DNA from: Sapientia aquatica
GTDB taxonomy: Bacteria > Pseudomonadota > Gammaproteobacteria > Burkholderiales > Burkholderiaceae_D
Assembly: GCF_004358105.1 (NCBI RefSeq)
Contig: NZ_SMYL01000002.1
Location: forward strand, 310,001-374,000
DNA length: 64,000 nt
Direction: 5' to 3'
A program made the translations under genes and the position numbers. The notes under the pieces were generated by a model. That model made no database searches and was not told where the DNA came from. It was given only the letters and a program-made list of their open reading frames with translations. Below are positions 53,473 through 63,163 of the stretch, piece after piece (within the stretch, counting starts at the first letter, position 1; each line of letters opens with the position of its first letter).

Positions 53473-54759
53473 TTAACTAAACAATTTTTGCCCAATAAAT
53501 TCGCCCGGTTGCGCGCCTGGCGGGCAAGCAAATAAGCCGCTACCAATGTGTGTGGTGAATTGATTGAGCATGTCAAATTTCGCCATTTTTTCAAACATTT
53601 TGGTAAAGCCGGTTCTTGGATCACGCTGGTAACATTGGAACAGCAAACCAGCGTCAAACGTGACCGATTGGTGCCAAGGCGGCCAACGCTCGGCGATCTG
53701 CGCAACCCCGTTGTCGAAGTTAAACGCTCGGCGCAAAATTTGCGCGCCGTCGTTACTTTCTGGCGCCGATAATCGCACATGGGAATTTTCTGGAATCAGG
53801 TAGTTGCCGTCTTTGTCGGTCGCTTCCAAGTCCAATTTGTCGAATTCATGGTGCTTGCCGAGAGGCGCGCCGGATAACTTGTGGCGACCAACCGTTTGCT
53901 CTTGAAACGCGAGTTTCATTTTGTCCCAATGTTCGAGCGCAATCCGAATCGGACGAATCACCATATAACTGCCATCGCGCATCCAGTCCGGACCTTCGTT
54001 GCCGGCCCAAACAAACTGATGCATAGCGGCCGGGTCTTTAGTCGGCACGTTGATGGTGCCATCTTTAAAGCCCATTTGATTGCGCGGTGTTTCGTTCGGT
54101 TTATACCCAGCAGTAAATCCAGTTTGCGCCCAACGAATTTGTGCTGCGCCATTCATTAAGCTCACCATGCGACGCAGCGCGTACTCAACGACTTGGGCAT
54201 CGTCGGCGCAGGCCTGAATCGAGATGTCGCCGCCGGTACGTTCAGGGATTAACTGGTCGCCATTAAAACGCGGCAAATCGGCTAACGCAGCCGGGCGCTT
54301 GCTGGCTAGGCCGAAGCGATCTTGCCCGTCTTTTTCAAACAAGGTCGGACCAAAACCAAAGGTAATCGTCAGGCGTGAATTCGGTAAGCCTAGCGTGGCG
54401 CCCATTTCTTTTGGAGCTTGTTCGGGATCGGCGTTTTTGTCCATGTGCGCTGGCCCTTGGGTCATTTCTGCCGCCGCATCCGTCCACGCTTTGAGCAGCG
54501 CAATCAGTTCAGCTCGTTCTGTGGTGATCACATCGAACGCCATGAAATAAGTGTTGCGCTGAATCGGTGTAGCGATACCGGCTTGATGCTTGCCGTAAAA
54601 CGGTTCGATCGCTTTGCTCGCGGTGTCCGGTGAATTAATTGGCCGCGCTAAGGCGTTGCTAGTTAAAGGTGCGGTCGCCGCGATACCGCCCGCCACCAAG
54701 GTGCGGGTCAAGAAGCTGCGTCGATTGCGATTGGCTAATTTGTCATCTGAATTGTTCAT
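53473..54759 (-). CDS. efeB: Dyp-type peroxidase / deferrochelatase, EfeB-like
   Basis: 428 residues. Twin-arginine signal NRRSFLTRTLVAGG, so it is exported folded. GFKDGTINVP carries the GxxDG distal motif, and NSHVRLSAP the proximal heme histidine. Family EfeB removes iron from heme without breaking the ring, or acts as a peroxidase. EfeB usually sits with EfeUO; here it is third in an operon with an OprB porin and a beta-propeller protein. It overlaps the propeller gene by 4 bp (ATGA). The operon has a Fur box upstream. Confidence 0.92.
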   Translation of the reverse strand: MNNSDDKLANRNRRSFLTRTLVAGGIAATAPLTSNALARPINSPDTASKAIEPFYGKHQAGIATPIQRNTYFMAFDVITTERAELIALLKAWTDAAAEMTQGPAHMDKNADPEQAPKEMGATLGLPNSRLTITFGFGPTLFEKDGQDRFGLASKRPAALADLPRFNGDQLIPERTGGDISIQACADDAQVVEYALRRMVSLMNGAAQIRWAQTGFTAGYKPNETPRNQMGFKDGTINVPTKDPAAMHQFVWAGNEGPDWMRDGSYMVIRPIRIALEHWDKMKLAFQEQTVGRHKLSGAPLGKHHEFDKLDLEATDKDGNYLIPENSHVRLSAPESNDGAQILRRAFNFDNGVAQIAERWPPWHQSVTFDAGLLFQCYQRDPRTGFTKMFEKMAKFDMLNQFTTHIGSGLFACPPGAQPGEFIGQKLFS

Positions 54760-55910
54760 GGGGCACCTAACACTAAGGTATTCATATCATCTTCAACGTA
54801 ATAAATTCCCTTGCCGTCTGGGGTCAGCGCCAAGCCGAATAAATCTCCATTGCCGGGCGGCGATTGGGCTTGGTTGGAATCGAGCCAATGTGCATAAATT
54901 TGTTTGCCAGTGATTGGATTGATTTCAACGGCTTGACCGTTTTTGCCGTTGGCCACGATCAAATGTCCAGCTGGCGTCATCACCATGGCTAACGGCCAAC
55001 CCAGCAAACCATCTTTGGTGACTAAGCGACCGGTCTGCGCGCTGTCAGTGCGTGTGCTGGCGTTAGGTATGGCGGTGATTTCGTTGGCGATTCCATTGGT
55101 CACATACAGCGTATCGTCCGCGCCCAGTGCTAAGCCAGTTGGCCCAAACAAAAAATTATCGCGGTCCGGTCGCTGGGCAAAGCCATCGCCAATCACGGTT
55201 TGGCTCTGTAATACCGGCGCTTGGCCTTCGGGGATTGTTAGTTCGAGACGTAATACGGTGGCCTGATGCGTAATAATTGGGTAGCGCGTGGCTGGATCAA
55301 CGACTTCTGGCCCTTGCAGGCCAAAACCGGCCATGCTAATGAACAGGACTGCACTGTCGCCGCGATCAATGGTGGCCATATTGCCCCACGGTGCATTGAT
55401 GGTTGGGCCCGCCCAAGTCGCAACGTGTTGGCCGTTGGAGTTAAAGACCAATAAACAACCGTCGCCTTTGGTTTTGGTTGTGCCGTCTTTACTTGGCGTG
55501 CTGCCGACAATAACCCAGCCGCTTTTCAACATCGTCATTGCAGTGCTTAAGCCGACGCCACCCGGACAATCTTTTAAGTTTTGCGCTACTTTGGCAAACA
55601 ACTTGGTCTCTTTAGTGCTGGGGCGGTAGTACACAATCGTCGTCCCAGTGCCTTGTAGGTTAGAGATATTGTTAAAGTTATCGACCAATACATCACCTTG
55701 TTCGATCACACCGGATGAGACTGGTGCAACCACTACCGCGTAGGGGTTGAGATCGCCATTATCGGGTGAGGTGGACGCAAGCGTTTTGTGCTTATGAATT
55801 GTTTCCAACATACCTTGCGGCTCGGCAGCCTGCGCAGAAAACATGAGTAAGGTCAATGCAGCAGCAAGCAAACGCTTGATTGACTTAGCTAGAGATAATC
55901 GTGATGTCAT
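54756..55910 (-). CDS. Secreted beta-propeller (NHL/SMP-30-like) protein
   Basis: 384 residues. Signal peptide about 1-28 (ending FSAQAAE). Repeats of the type GPTGLALGADDTLYVTNGIANEI and GWPLAMVMTPAGHLIVANGKNGQAVEI (parts) mark a NHL-like propeller; six blades fit the length. It overlaps the EfeB gene, so it is co-translated with it. A role in iron or heme uptake is inferred only from the operon. No catalytic residues are recognised. Confidence 0.8.
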   Translation of the reverse strand: MTSRLSLAKSIKRLLAAALTLLMFSAQAAEPQGMLETIHKHKTLASTSPDNGDLNPYAVVVAPVSSGVIEQGDVLVDNFNNISNLQGTGTTIVYYRPSTKETKLFAKVAQNLKDCPGGVGLSTAMTMLKSGWVIVGSTPSKDGTTKTKGDGCLLVFNSNGQHVATWAGPTINAPWGNMATIDRGDSAVLFISMAGFGLQGPEVVDPATRYPIITHQATVLRLELTIPEGQAPVLQSQTVIGDGFAQRPDRDNFLFGPTGLALGADDTLYVTNGIANEITAIPNASTRTDSAQTGRLVTKDGLLGWPLAMVMTPAGHLIVANGKNGQAVEINPITGKQIYAHWLDSNQAQSPPGNGDLFGLALTPDGKGIYYVEDDMNTLVLGAP

Positions 55911-55927
55911 GATGTGTCAGCCTTAAA

Positions 55928-57409
55928 TTAAAAAGCAATATTGGTGCGTAAGCCAAGCACTAATTCGTTTTTGATGCGATGGCCAATGTCATTTGGATTG
56001 GCTAGCCCACCGCCCGGATTGATGACATATTGAATGTCTGGTTGCAGCTGCAACCAAGGCTTAACTTGGTATTGATAAGTCAGCTCAACCAATTTCTCGC
56101 TAGTACGCGCCGGGTTGTAAGTGGCGTTGTATTGCGCGGTGTCGCGGTCCAAACCAGACGCCCGATTACTGACGTGAGCGTAGCTAAACGCCAGACCAAT
56201 TGAATCGGTCGTGCGGTAGGCAAATGGGCAGTGCAGTACCAAGCCCACATTAAGGCTGGCATCAATTAAATTTCGGTCGGCCAGTGGTGTTGCCATCGCG
56301 CGCGCAAATACTGCCAGGGTGCGGTTGAGTTCCTGTGCATCACGCCAAACCAACTGATCAGCAACGGCGTAATACGAAAAATTGCCATGATGTTGCAAAG
56401 CGTTTTGATCGTTGTTCGGATTTGCTAAGGGCAGCCCCGCTTGGTTAAAACGCTGATCGGCAAATTGCTGACTGTTATACCAAGCACCAATCCGATAAGT
56501 TCGACCTAGCGGAGCATCTTCATCGGCTTGCACCATGCTACCCAGAGCAGGATAAGAGAATTGCAATTCCACCATCGTTAAGGTGCCGTCACCCAAAGGA
56601 AAACTGACGCCGTGCTTATTAATTTGCTGCGGATCGCCGTCGGTCGATTTACCGGTTGGGCTGCCGTTAAAGACGCCCGCCAGCACAGTCATGCCGTCGA
56701 TTGGGCGCGCACTGAGACGAATTCCTAGCGCCGACAGCGGGTAAGCAGGGCCTCCACCGGGCATGTTGGCTGAAGGCAGCATCGGCCAACCAAACATCGT
56801 ATTGACAAACATTAAGGAGTTGCTGCTGACGATAAATTCTTGGTCAACGCTTTGCTGACCGACTTTGAGGTCGAGTCGGTCCTCATCGAGAAATTTTTGG
56901 TCATACCATAATTCCCATAACCGGAAACCGCGGTCAGCTTCAATTCCTGAAGCGGTCTGCAAACTTTGCAGATTATTGCTACTTAAATTTTTGCCGTGAA
57001 TTTGCAAGGCGCTGACATTGAACAAGCCGCCATGCCAACCGAAAGCGCGCTGGGTATTTAATTGCAATACGGCTTGGGTCAGCCCATCGTACTCAAAGCC
57101 TTTTTGGGTTCCGCCGGTAACATTGCCCAGCGATTCGCTTGTTTCCTGCAGCGAAAAAGTCATGCCGTATTTACTCAATTCAGAGCGTGCACCCCACATG
57201 TCGCCGAGCAAATTATTGCTGCGGTCAATGCCATCGACAAAGCCAAATAAGCTATTCGACGACACCGCATTGTTGTCGCCCGCGCCCGCTGCAATTGAAA
57301 TCGGTGGCGGAGCGGCGTAGGTTGAATTCGCCAACACAATGGCAGCAATCATCGTACTCAAGACGGTGACGTTGGCAAGTTTGGAGGTGGTTTTATTGTT
57401 GTTTGGCAT
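55928..57409 (-). CDS. OprB-family outer-membrane porin
   Basis: 493 residues from ATG 57409 (GTG 57439 would add ten residues ahead of a signal peptide that begins KTTSKLANVT and ends NSTYAAP). The OprB fold is seen in LLGDMWGARSELSKYGMTFSLQ, GWHGGLFNVSALQIHG, ELWYDQKFLDEDRLDLKVGQQ, and the C-terminal LGLRTNIAF ending in phenylalanine. OprB porins carry sugars; here the Fur box and the EfeB partner suggest iron-limited use. First gene of the operon, with the propeller gene 17 bp after it. Confidence 0.88.
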   Translation of the reverse strand: MPNNNKTTSKLANVTVLSTMIAAIVLANSTYAAPPPISIAAGAGDNNAVSSNSLFGFVDGIDRSNNLLGDMWGARSELSKYGMTFSLQETSESLGNVTGGTQKGFEYDGLTQAVLQLNTQRAFGWHGGLFNVSALQIHGKNLSSNNLQSLQTASGIEADRGFRLWELWYDQKFLDEDRLDLKVGQQSVDQEFIVSSNSLMFVNTMFGWPMLPSANMPGGGPAYPLSALGIRLSARPIDGMTVLAGVFNGSPTGKSTDGDPQQINKHGVSFPLGDGTLTMVELQFSYPALGSMVQADEDAPLGRTYRIGAWYNSQQFADQRFNQAGLPLANPNNDQNALQHHGNFSYYAVADQLVWRDAQELNRTLAVFARAMATPLADRNLIDASLNVGLVLHCPFAYRTTDSIGLAFSYAHVSNRASGLDRDTAQYNATYNPARTSEKLVELTYQYQVKPWLQLQPDIQYVINPGGGLANPNDIGHRIKNELVLGLRTNIAF

Positions 57410-57726
57410 GAGATTGGAAATGGCTCGTTTCTTTGGCACAGCGATGAAAAATAAATCTTTATAGAAACACGAATGAGAACGATTATCGTTTGTAAATTTT
57501 CCTGAGTCAATAAATTTATTGCTTCATTGAAATAAATACAAGATTGTTAGCTGTGCTGACCTGTGCGTTGTAGAACGCCAAAACGTGGAGATGGAACGGT
57601 TAAAAAGTAAAGATACGCGCGGCCTGCGCTAGGGGAAATGCCGAGTCAGTTCCGGATTTGCTGCAGTGTGACTAATCCGGAACTGCGCTGGAAAGTGAGT
57701 GGCAAGAACAATTTAACAGAAATAGG
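57410..57726. other. Upstream region of the OprB-EfeB operon
   Basis: 317 bp between two minus-strand genes. It holds the Fur box at 57472-57490; the remainder is AT-rich near the box and unremarkable beyond. Confidence 0.6.
57472..57490 (-). promoter_or_regulatory. Fur box upstream of the OprB/propeller/EfeB operon
   Basis: AATGAGAACGATTATCGTT matches the 19-bp Fur consensus with three mismatches (positions 6, 9 and 17). It lies 63-81 bp upstream of the OprB start. Confidence 0.78.
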
Positions 57727-58986
57727 CTAGAGATTTGACGCAATGGATGCGGGTTTTGTGCGTCCTAAATACAACAATCCAGCGGTAACAACACAGAACA
57801 CGGCGGTCGCGCCAAATAAGGAAAAGTGAATGCCAATTCGGCTTCCGATAAGGCCGACGAAAATCCCACTAAACAGTCGCAACCCAGCAGACGACATGCC
57901 GAATAACCCGAGTACCTTGCCGCGAATCGCGTCCGGCGCATTCATCTGCACAATGGTCTGATTCATGCTGCTAAACGACAATTCACAAAAGCCCGCGGCG
58001 AATAAGCAAACCAAGGCGGCAGGGTAGTTGCGGGTCAGAGCAAAACAACCTAGCGCAACCGCCCAACCGAGCGCAAAGCTCATTGATGCAGTCGGCGTGA
58101 CGCGGGTAAAGCGCAGTCCTGCTTCCAGCGTAAATCCAGCAAACAACGCGCCCGCCGCATCGGCCGCTAACAACATCGAATAGGCAAAGCCCGGCTCGAT
58201 TCCGCCCAGATCATTTGCGAAGCCTGGCATTTGCGCTTGATAACTATTTCCGACGAAAAATGACGCCGCTCCAGACAGCAAAATCATGACGCTTAGCGCG
58301 GGGATTTTCTTCACCGCTTGAATCGATTGCCAAATGTCGCGCAAGCCATTTACCCGCCGAGTGCTCGATTGTTCCAAGCGTTTGGCGCGATGTGGACGCG
58401 GTGCATTAATGAGCCAGATTAATAGCGGAAGGTACAGCGCCGCATTCAGAAAAATACCCTTGGCTGGTCCGAGCGTGGACATGATCAAACTACCCACGCC
58501 CGGGCCAACCAAGACACCAAAATAACGCGCCGTAGCGTTGAGTCGCACGGCGCTGGCGAGCTTCTCGACGCCAACAATATCGTACAAAAGCACTTGGCTA
58601 GACGTCATCCAAAATACGCCCGCAAGGCCGTGTAATACCAGCAGCGTCATGGCAAATGGGATGGTGAGCGTATCGGTGACAAAGAAATAGCCCCAACCAA
58701 TTGAGACGATGGCAAACAATGCGCCACCGATTTGGATTAAACGGCGCGAATCGAAGCGGTCATTTAACGCTCCGACGCCGACAGAGAATAACAAGAATGG
58801 CAACCAATGTGAGATCACCGCAAAGCCACCCAAAGTCGGCGATTTAAATTTTTCAAATGCCACCCAATAGCTGATCACATGCTCAACGTTGTCGGCCATC
58901 ATGGTTAGTACAAAAGTGAAAACGAAGATCGGAAAGCTAGGAATTTTTAAGGCTTCGAAAGCCTGGTGTTTAGTTTTTTCGGTCAT
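57727..58986 (-). CDS. MFS transporter, DHA3/EntS-like
   Basis: 419 residues from ATG 58986 (a TTG eight codons upstream is less likely). About twelve membrane helices, with GALNDRFDSRR between helices 2 and 3 and SSMNQTIVQMNAPDAIRGKVLGLF, the hallmark of the MFS_3 group that includes the enterobactin exporter. The substrate is unknown. Its nearness to an iron-linked operon makes a siderophore-related role conceivable, but no siderophore genes are here. Confidence 0.85.
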   Translation of the reverse strand: MTEKTKHQAFEALKIPSFPIFVFTFVLTMMADNVEHVISYWVAFEKFKSPTLGGFAVISHWLPFLLFSVGVGALNDRFDSRRLIQIGGALFAIVSIGWGYFFVTDTLTIPFAMTLLVLHGLAGVFWMTSSQVLLYDIVGVEKLASAVRLNATARYFGVLVGPGVGSLIMSTLGPAKGIFLNAALYLPLLIWLINAPRPHRAKRLEQSSTRRVNGLRDIWQSIQAVKKIPALSVMILLSGAASFFVGNSYQAQMPGFANDLGGIEPGFAYSMLLAADAAGALFAGFTLEAGLRFTRVTPTASMSFALGWAVALGCFALTRNYPAALVCLFAAGFCELSFSSMNQTIVQMNAPDAIRGKVLGLFGMSSAGLRLFSGIFVGLIGSRIGIHFSLFGATAVFCVVTAGLLYLGRTKPASIASNL

Positions 58987-59347
58987 TTGAAAGCATCTCG
59001 AGCGGGGCAAAATTGAATCGAATTGGTTTGAGTGAACGCAGGTATTGCTGGTCGTTTTTATGGATTTAAAAAATAGGCGGCAAAGGCAGCAAAGGCAGCA
59101 AAGGCAGCAAGATAGCAGATTATTCGATCTTGGTTGCGCGAGTGAAAGCGTTGAACGGCATTCCTAACACTCTAAAGTACTGAATTTCTTCGACAAAGGG
59201 TCGCATTGCATAGGCGTCCACGCGACTAAGTTGCTGCCTTATCGTTGCAATCGATCGCCATATTTAAGGAACTCCGTGCATTTTCACCGCAATCCCCGAT
59301 GTGTTGCTGTTGCCATGCGGCACTTCCTACTTGATAATAATGCCACC
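58987..59347. other. Intergenic region with a short tandem repeat
   Basis: 361 bp between divergent genes. It contains the 9-bp repeats at 59076-59111. The open frame of the Rieske gene extends to 59231, but the extra 39 residues do not resemble the family. Confidence 0.55.
59076..59111. repeat. Short tandem repeat, four 9-bp units
   Basis: GGCGGCAAA, GGCAGCAAA, GGCAGCAAA and GGCAGCAAG follow each other without gaps. Confidence 0.9.
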
Positions 59348-60364
59348 ATGAAAATACCCTACAACCTTTGGCATCCGGTTCTGCTAAGCAAAGAATTGCG
59401 CGCTAAGCCCAGCAAATTTCGACGCTTTGGCCTTGATTTCGTCTTTTGGCGCGATGCCCAAGGTCAGCCGCATGCTTTCCCAGATCGCTGTCCACATTTG
59501 GGCGCATCGCTCAGCCAAGGCTCGGTAGTGGACGGCAAACTGGTTTGCCCATTTCATGGCTTTGAATTTGATTCATCGGGTCAATGCGCGCACATTCCGG
59601 CCAATGGCGTGAGTGGGAAAATTCCGGCAGGAATGGAATGCGACCATTACGATTGTGTGGAGCAATATGGCTTTATCTGGCTATGGATGGGAGACGCGCC
59701 CGCGACTGGCAGCCCAGCCTATTTTGCTGAAATAGCGGCCGGATTTCAGACCTACGATTCTGTGGTTGAAGCGCCGGTCAATTATTCCAGAGCCATCGAA
59801 AATCAACTCGACTGCGCGCATTTACCCTTTGTACATAAAACCACGATAGGCGCGGGCGGCAGATCGTTTGTCGATGGTCCCTATGTAGAAGAATTCGAGA
59901 ACGGGATTAATACGTGGGTGTTTAACCGCATCGATTCCGGCGACGCGCAACTGTCGCAATCCGAATTACGCGCTCGCGCTGCGGCGATTGTGCCGAGTTT
60001 GCAATTGCTTTTTCCGAGCCTATGGCTGCTCAATATTTCGGAAAATTTTAAAAATTTCATTGCCTTTGTGCCAGTCGATGAACGCACCACACGCTTTTAC
60101 ATACGAGCTTGTCACAAAGTATCCGTGCCACTCATTCGCCAGTTGTACGAACTTGTTTTAGGCTTGTCCAATAAATTTATTCTCGGTCAGGATTTGCGCA
60201 TCATCGCCAATATTACGCCGCAATTTTCTTTGGATAGCACATCGGATCGTCTAATTGGCGCAGACCGCGCCATCGTTGCTTATCGACGTTGGTTGGCGAA
60301 ACACGCGCTGGAAATCGGCAGCGTTGGTAAGAAAATTATTCCGATCGAATTAAGCGAGAAATGA
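59348..60364 (+). CDS. Rieske non-heme iron oxygenase
   Basis: 338 residues from ATG 59348, where the family's usual N-terminus (YNLWHPVLLSKEL) begins. The Rieske cluster ligands are C48/H50 in CPHLGA and C67/H70 in CPFHGF. The catalytic iron triad is in ENQLDCAHLPFVHK. This is the alpha-subunit type of aromatic ring hydroxylase and related sterol or amine oxygenases. No ferredoxin, reductase or beta subunit is adjacent, so partners must be elsewhere. It ends 9 bp from the convergent waaC gene. Confidence 0.9.
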   Translation: MKIPYNLWHPVLLSKELRAKPSKFRRFGLDFVFWRDAQGQPHAFPDRCPHLGASLSQGSVVDGKLVCPFHGFEFDSSGQCAHIPANGVSGKIPAGMECDHYDCVEQYGFIWLWMGDAPATGSPAYFAEIAAGFQTYDSVVEAPVNYSRAIENQLDCAHLPFVHKTTIGAGGRSFVDGPYVEEFENGINTWVFNRIDSGDAQLSQSELRARAAAIVPSLQLLFPSLWLLNISENFKNFIAFVPVDERTTRFYIRACHKVSVPLIRQLYELVLGLSNKFILGQDLRIIANITPQFSLDSTSDRLIGADRAIVAYRRWLAKHALEIGSVGKKIIPIELSEK

Positions 60365-60373
60365 CAACTTGGC

Positions 60374-61360
60374 TTAAGCAAGTAATTGATCGACGGCGTT
60401 AATGACTTCTTGCGCGCTTGGCGGCGCGCCTTTGTCGCCTAAGTTGATAATTGATTCGGACCAATTTCCCTCAGTTTTCCATTTAGGTGAAGCGCAGTAA
60501 ATTTCAACTGTCGGGCGATAATAAGCGGCCGCGATATGCGTTAAGCCGGTATCCAAGCCAACCACCAAAGTAGCCCGTTGCGCTAACAAAATCGCTTCCA
60601 TCATGCTCAGTTTAGGTAAGACTTGTGCGTTGGGAATATGGGCTGCTAATTGTTCCGCCTCAACTTGCTCGTCCCTATTTCCCCACGCTAGCAACACCGG
60701 ATAATTGAGTTGATTGACGTGCTTACCGACGGTAATCCAATCGTGCGCAGGCCATTTTTTAGCAGCACCAGCGGTGCCGTGAAAGAAAACGGCATACGGT
60801 TTGGCTAACCATTCCGGCGTGCCTGATGTTGCTGGTAACGTCGGTTCAGTCAAACCAAAATCAGGCGCAATCTCAGTTAATGTATCGACGTAGCCCAAGG
60901 CGCGTGCTGCCACTATTCGGCCACGCAAAACCGCATGGGTACGCACATCAACGGGTACGCTTAAGGTGTGAAAAATGCGCGAAATTGCTTCGTAGCCTGA
61001 ACCCTCGGTGCCGTTTGCCAAACCGACTTTGGCACCGCCATTGGCGAGTCCCATAATCACACCGGTTTTTAGCAAGCCTTGCGTATCAAGGATTACATCG
61101 TAAGTTTGCGCTTGCAGTGATTTTTTGAATGCAGCGATTTCGGCCCGCACCGGCGCCGAAAAAAGCGCCTTACGCCAACGCCGCAACGCAAATGGAATCA
61201 CCTTGCGCACGTTGGGATTGAGTTTGACTAATTCGACGTAGCCTTCTTCGACCACCCAATCAATTTTGGCATGAGGAAAATGCCGCAAAATATCCGCCAC
61301 AATCGGCATGTTGTGCAGCACATCCCCTAGGGAAGAAACGCGAATTAACAGTATGTTCAT
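60374..61360 (-). CDS. waaC: Lipopolysaccharide heptosyltransferase I
   Basis: 328 residues. NILLIRVSSLGDVLHNMPIVADI at the N-terminus (key part RVSSLGDVLHNMP), DTQGLLKTGVI and the acceptor/donor region VVGLDTGLTHIAAAY are typical of GT9 WaaC. It adds the first heptose to Kdo of lipid A in the cytoplasm-facing inner membrane. It lies 15 bp after the phosphomannomutase gene on the same strand and shares its transcript. Confidence 0.93.
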   Translation of the reverse strand: MNILLIRVSSLGDVLHNMPIVADILRHFPHAKIDWVVEEGYVELVKLNPNVRKVIPFALRRWRKALFSAPVRAEIAAFKKSLQAQTYDVILDTQGLLKTGVIMGLANGGAKVGLANGTEGSGYEAISRIFHTLSVPVDVRTHAVLRGRIVAARALGYVDTLTEIAPDFGLTEPTLPATSGTPEWLAKPYAVFFHGTAGAAKKWPAHDWITVGKHVNQLNYPVLLAWGNRDEQVEAEQLAAHIPNAQVLPKLSMMEAILLAQRATLVVGLDTGLTHIAAAYYRPTVEIYCASPKWKTEGNWSESIINLGDKGAPPSAQEVINAVDQLLA

Positions 61361-61375
61361 TGGATTGAAAATGCG

Positions 61376-62770
61376 TCAGAACGGCAAAATAGCGTCAGCT
61401 TTAACAGCCGTAATTGCGCGCTTAAACGCTGCTTGAATACGTGCCAACGCGGCCTCATTTTCCGCTTCAAAACGCATTACGATCACTGGCGTGGTGTTGG
61501 ACGAGCGGGCTAAACCAAAGCCATCAACGTATTCAACGCGCAAACCATCAATGCTAATAATCTGCTCGGCATCGGAAAAATGTTGCTGGGTTTGCTCGGC
61601 TGTTTGCATCTTGGCGATCAGGGTAAAGTTTTCGCCTTCGTTCAATGTCAATTGCAATTCAGGCGTCGAGTTGGATTGCGGCAGGGAGTTCAATACAGCC
61701 GACGTATCGACTACGCGCGACAGCAATTCTAATAAGCGTGCGCCGGCATACAACCCATCGTCAAAACCATACCAGCGATCTTTAAAGAAAATATGCCCGC
61801 TCATTTCCCCTCCAAGTGGAGCACCAGTTTCGCGCATTTTGGCTTTGACTAATGAGTGACCGGTTTTCCACATGAGTGGAACCCCGCCGCGGGCTTTTAC
61901 CCAAGCGGAGATATGGCGTGTGCATTTGACGTCATACAAAATCTGCGCGCCCGGATTGCGGGTCAACACATCTTCAGCAAACAGCATCAGTTGGCGATCT
62001 GGGTAAATAATGTTGCCGTCTTTAGTCACGACGCCCAAACGGTCGCCATCACCATCGAATGCTAAACCGAGTTCCGCGTCAGTTTCTTTAACGTGTTTGA
62101 TTAAATCTTGTAGATTTTCTGGATGCGCAGGATCAGGGTGGTGATTCGGGAAAGTACCATCTACTTCACAGAATAATTCATCGACCTCGCAGCCAAGACC
62201 GCGGTACAAATCGCCCGCAAATGCGCCTGCCACACCATTGCCACAATCAACCGCGATCTTCATCGGACGCGCTAATTTAATGTCGGAAATAATTCGTTCC
62301 AAGTAGGCCGCACGAATATCATGTTGCTCATAGTTGCCAGCGCCGTGGGTAAATTCTTGCTTAACAATGGCGTGATACAAGGCTTGAATAGTTTCGCCAT
62401 AAATCGCTTCGCTAGCTAACACCATTTTGAAACCGTTGTAATCCGGGGGATTATGGCTACCGGTGACCATGATGCCGGATTTTGCATCTAATAAGTGCGT
62501 TCCTAAATAAACTAGCGGCGTTGCAACTACGCCTAAATCAATCACATTCACACCACTGGCTTGCAAACCTTTAGCCAAAGCCGCACTTAATTCTGGGCCC
62601 GATAAGCGGCCATCGCGGCCAATAACTACCGTGCGCTCTTTTTTCGCCAACACGGCTGTACCAAAAGCTTGTCCAAGTTGAAACGCTACATGGGTGTCTA
62701 ACGTTTTGCCAACAATGCCGCGAATGTCATAGGCTTTGAAAATCGAAGGGGAAATAGTGGATGTAGTCAT
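61376..62770 (-). CDS. manB: Phosphomannomutase/phosphoglucomutase
   Basis: 464 residues. FKAYDIRGIVG at the start, phosphoserine S105 in VTGSHNPPDYNGFK, metal-binding FDGDGDRLG and sugar-binding GGEMSGHIFF, then the phosphate site RSSNTTP. It interconverts hexose 6- and 1-phosphates for nucleotide sugars of lipopolysaccharide and other envelope glycans. It is first in the operon with waaC. Confidence 0.95.
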   Translation of the reverse strand: MTTSTISPSIFKAYDIRGIVGKTLDTHVAFQLGQAFGTAVLAKKERTVVIGRDGRLSGPELSAALAKGLQASGVNVIDLGVVATPLVYLGTHLLDAKSGIMVTGSHNPPDYNGFKMVLASEAIYGETIQALYHAIVKQEFTHGAGNYEQHDIRAAYLERIISDIKLARPMKIAVDCGNGVAGAFAGDLYRGLGCEVDELFCEVDGTFPNHHPDPAHPENLQDLIKHVKETDAELGLAFDGDGDRLGVVTKDGNIIYPDRQLMLFAEDVLTRNPGAQILYDVKCTRHISAWVKARGGVPLMWKTGHSLVKAKMRETGAPLGGEMSGHIFFKDRWYGFDDGLYAGARLLELLSRVVDTSAVLNSLPQSNSTPELQLTLNEGENFTLIAKMQTAEQTQQHFSDAEQIISIDGLRVEYVDGFGLARSSNTTPVIVMRFEAENEAALARIQAAFKRAITAVKADAILPF

Positions 62771-63163
62771 GGAGTGATAGCGCCGCTAAATGGTGAAAAG
62801 ATTGAAAATAAAATAGCCGCTAGTGTAGCGCCGTTTTTTAGGCACAGGCATAAAGTGGGTAAAAGAATAATGGCAATTCAATGACAAACAACTGTTAATT
62901 GGTCGGCGCTTATCGCTTTATCTTGTTTGTCGCCAAACGATGTTCTAGATTTGTTGCTAAGAATTTGCATTTCTGATTATTTTCTTCGTTATAAGAATTG
63001 CCTCTTTTTTATTAAAACCAGAGTTTTCCCGTGTTTTTTGCTCCGAAAACGCTGTTTTTAACCCTTTTTTATCCTAAATCACACTTAACGCCTTGAAAAA
63101 CTAAGTGATAACCCCACTTCCGCTACACTATTTTTGAATGCCATCGATTATTGGAGGTAAGGA
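62771..63163. other. Upstream region of grpE
   Basis: 393 bp between divergent genes, AT-rich with several T-runs. The heat-shock promoter lies at 63092-63119. No gene is supported. Confidence 0.6.
63092..63119 (+). promoter_or_regulatory. Sigma-32 promoter of grpE
   Basis: CTTGAAA at 63092-63098 and CCCCACTT at 63112-63119 with a 13-bp spacer, close to the heat-shock consensus. The -10 ends 44 bp before the grpE start. Confidence 0.88.
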
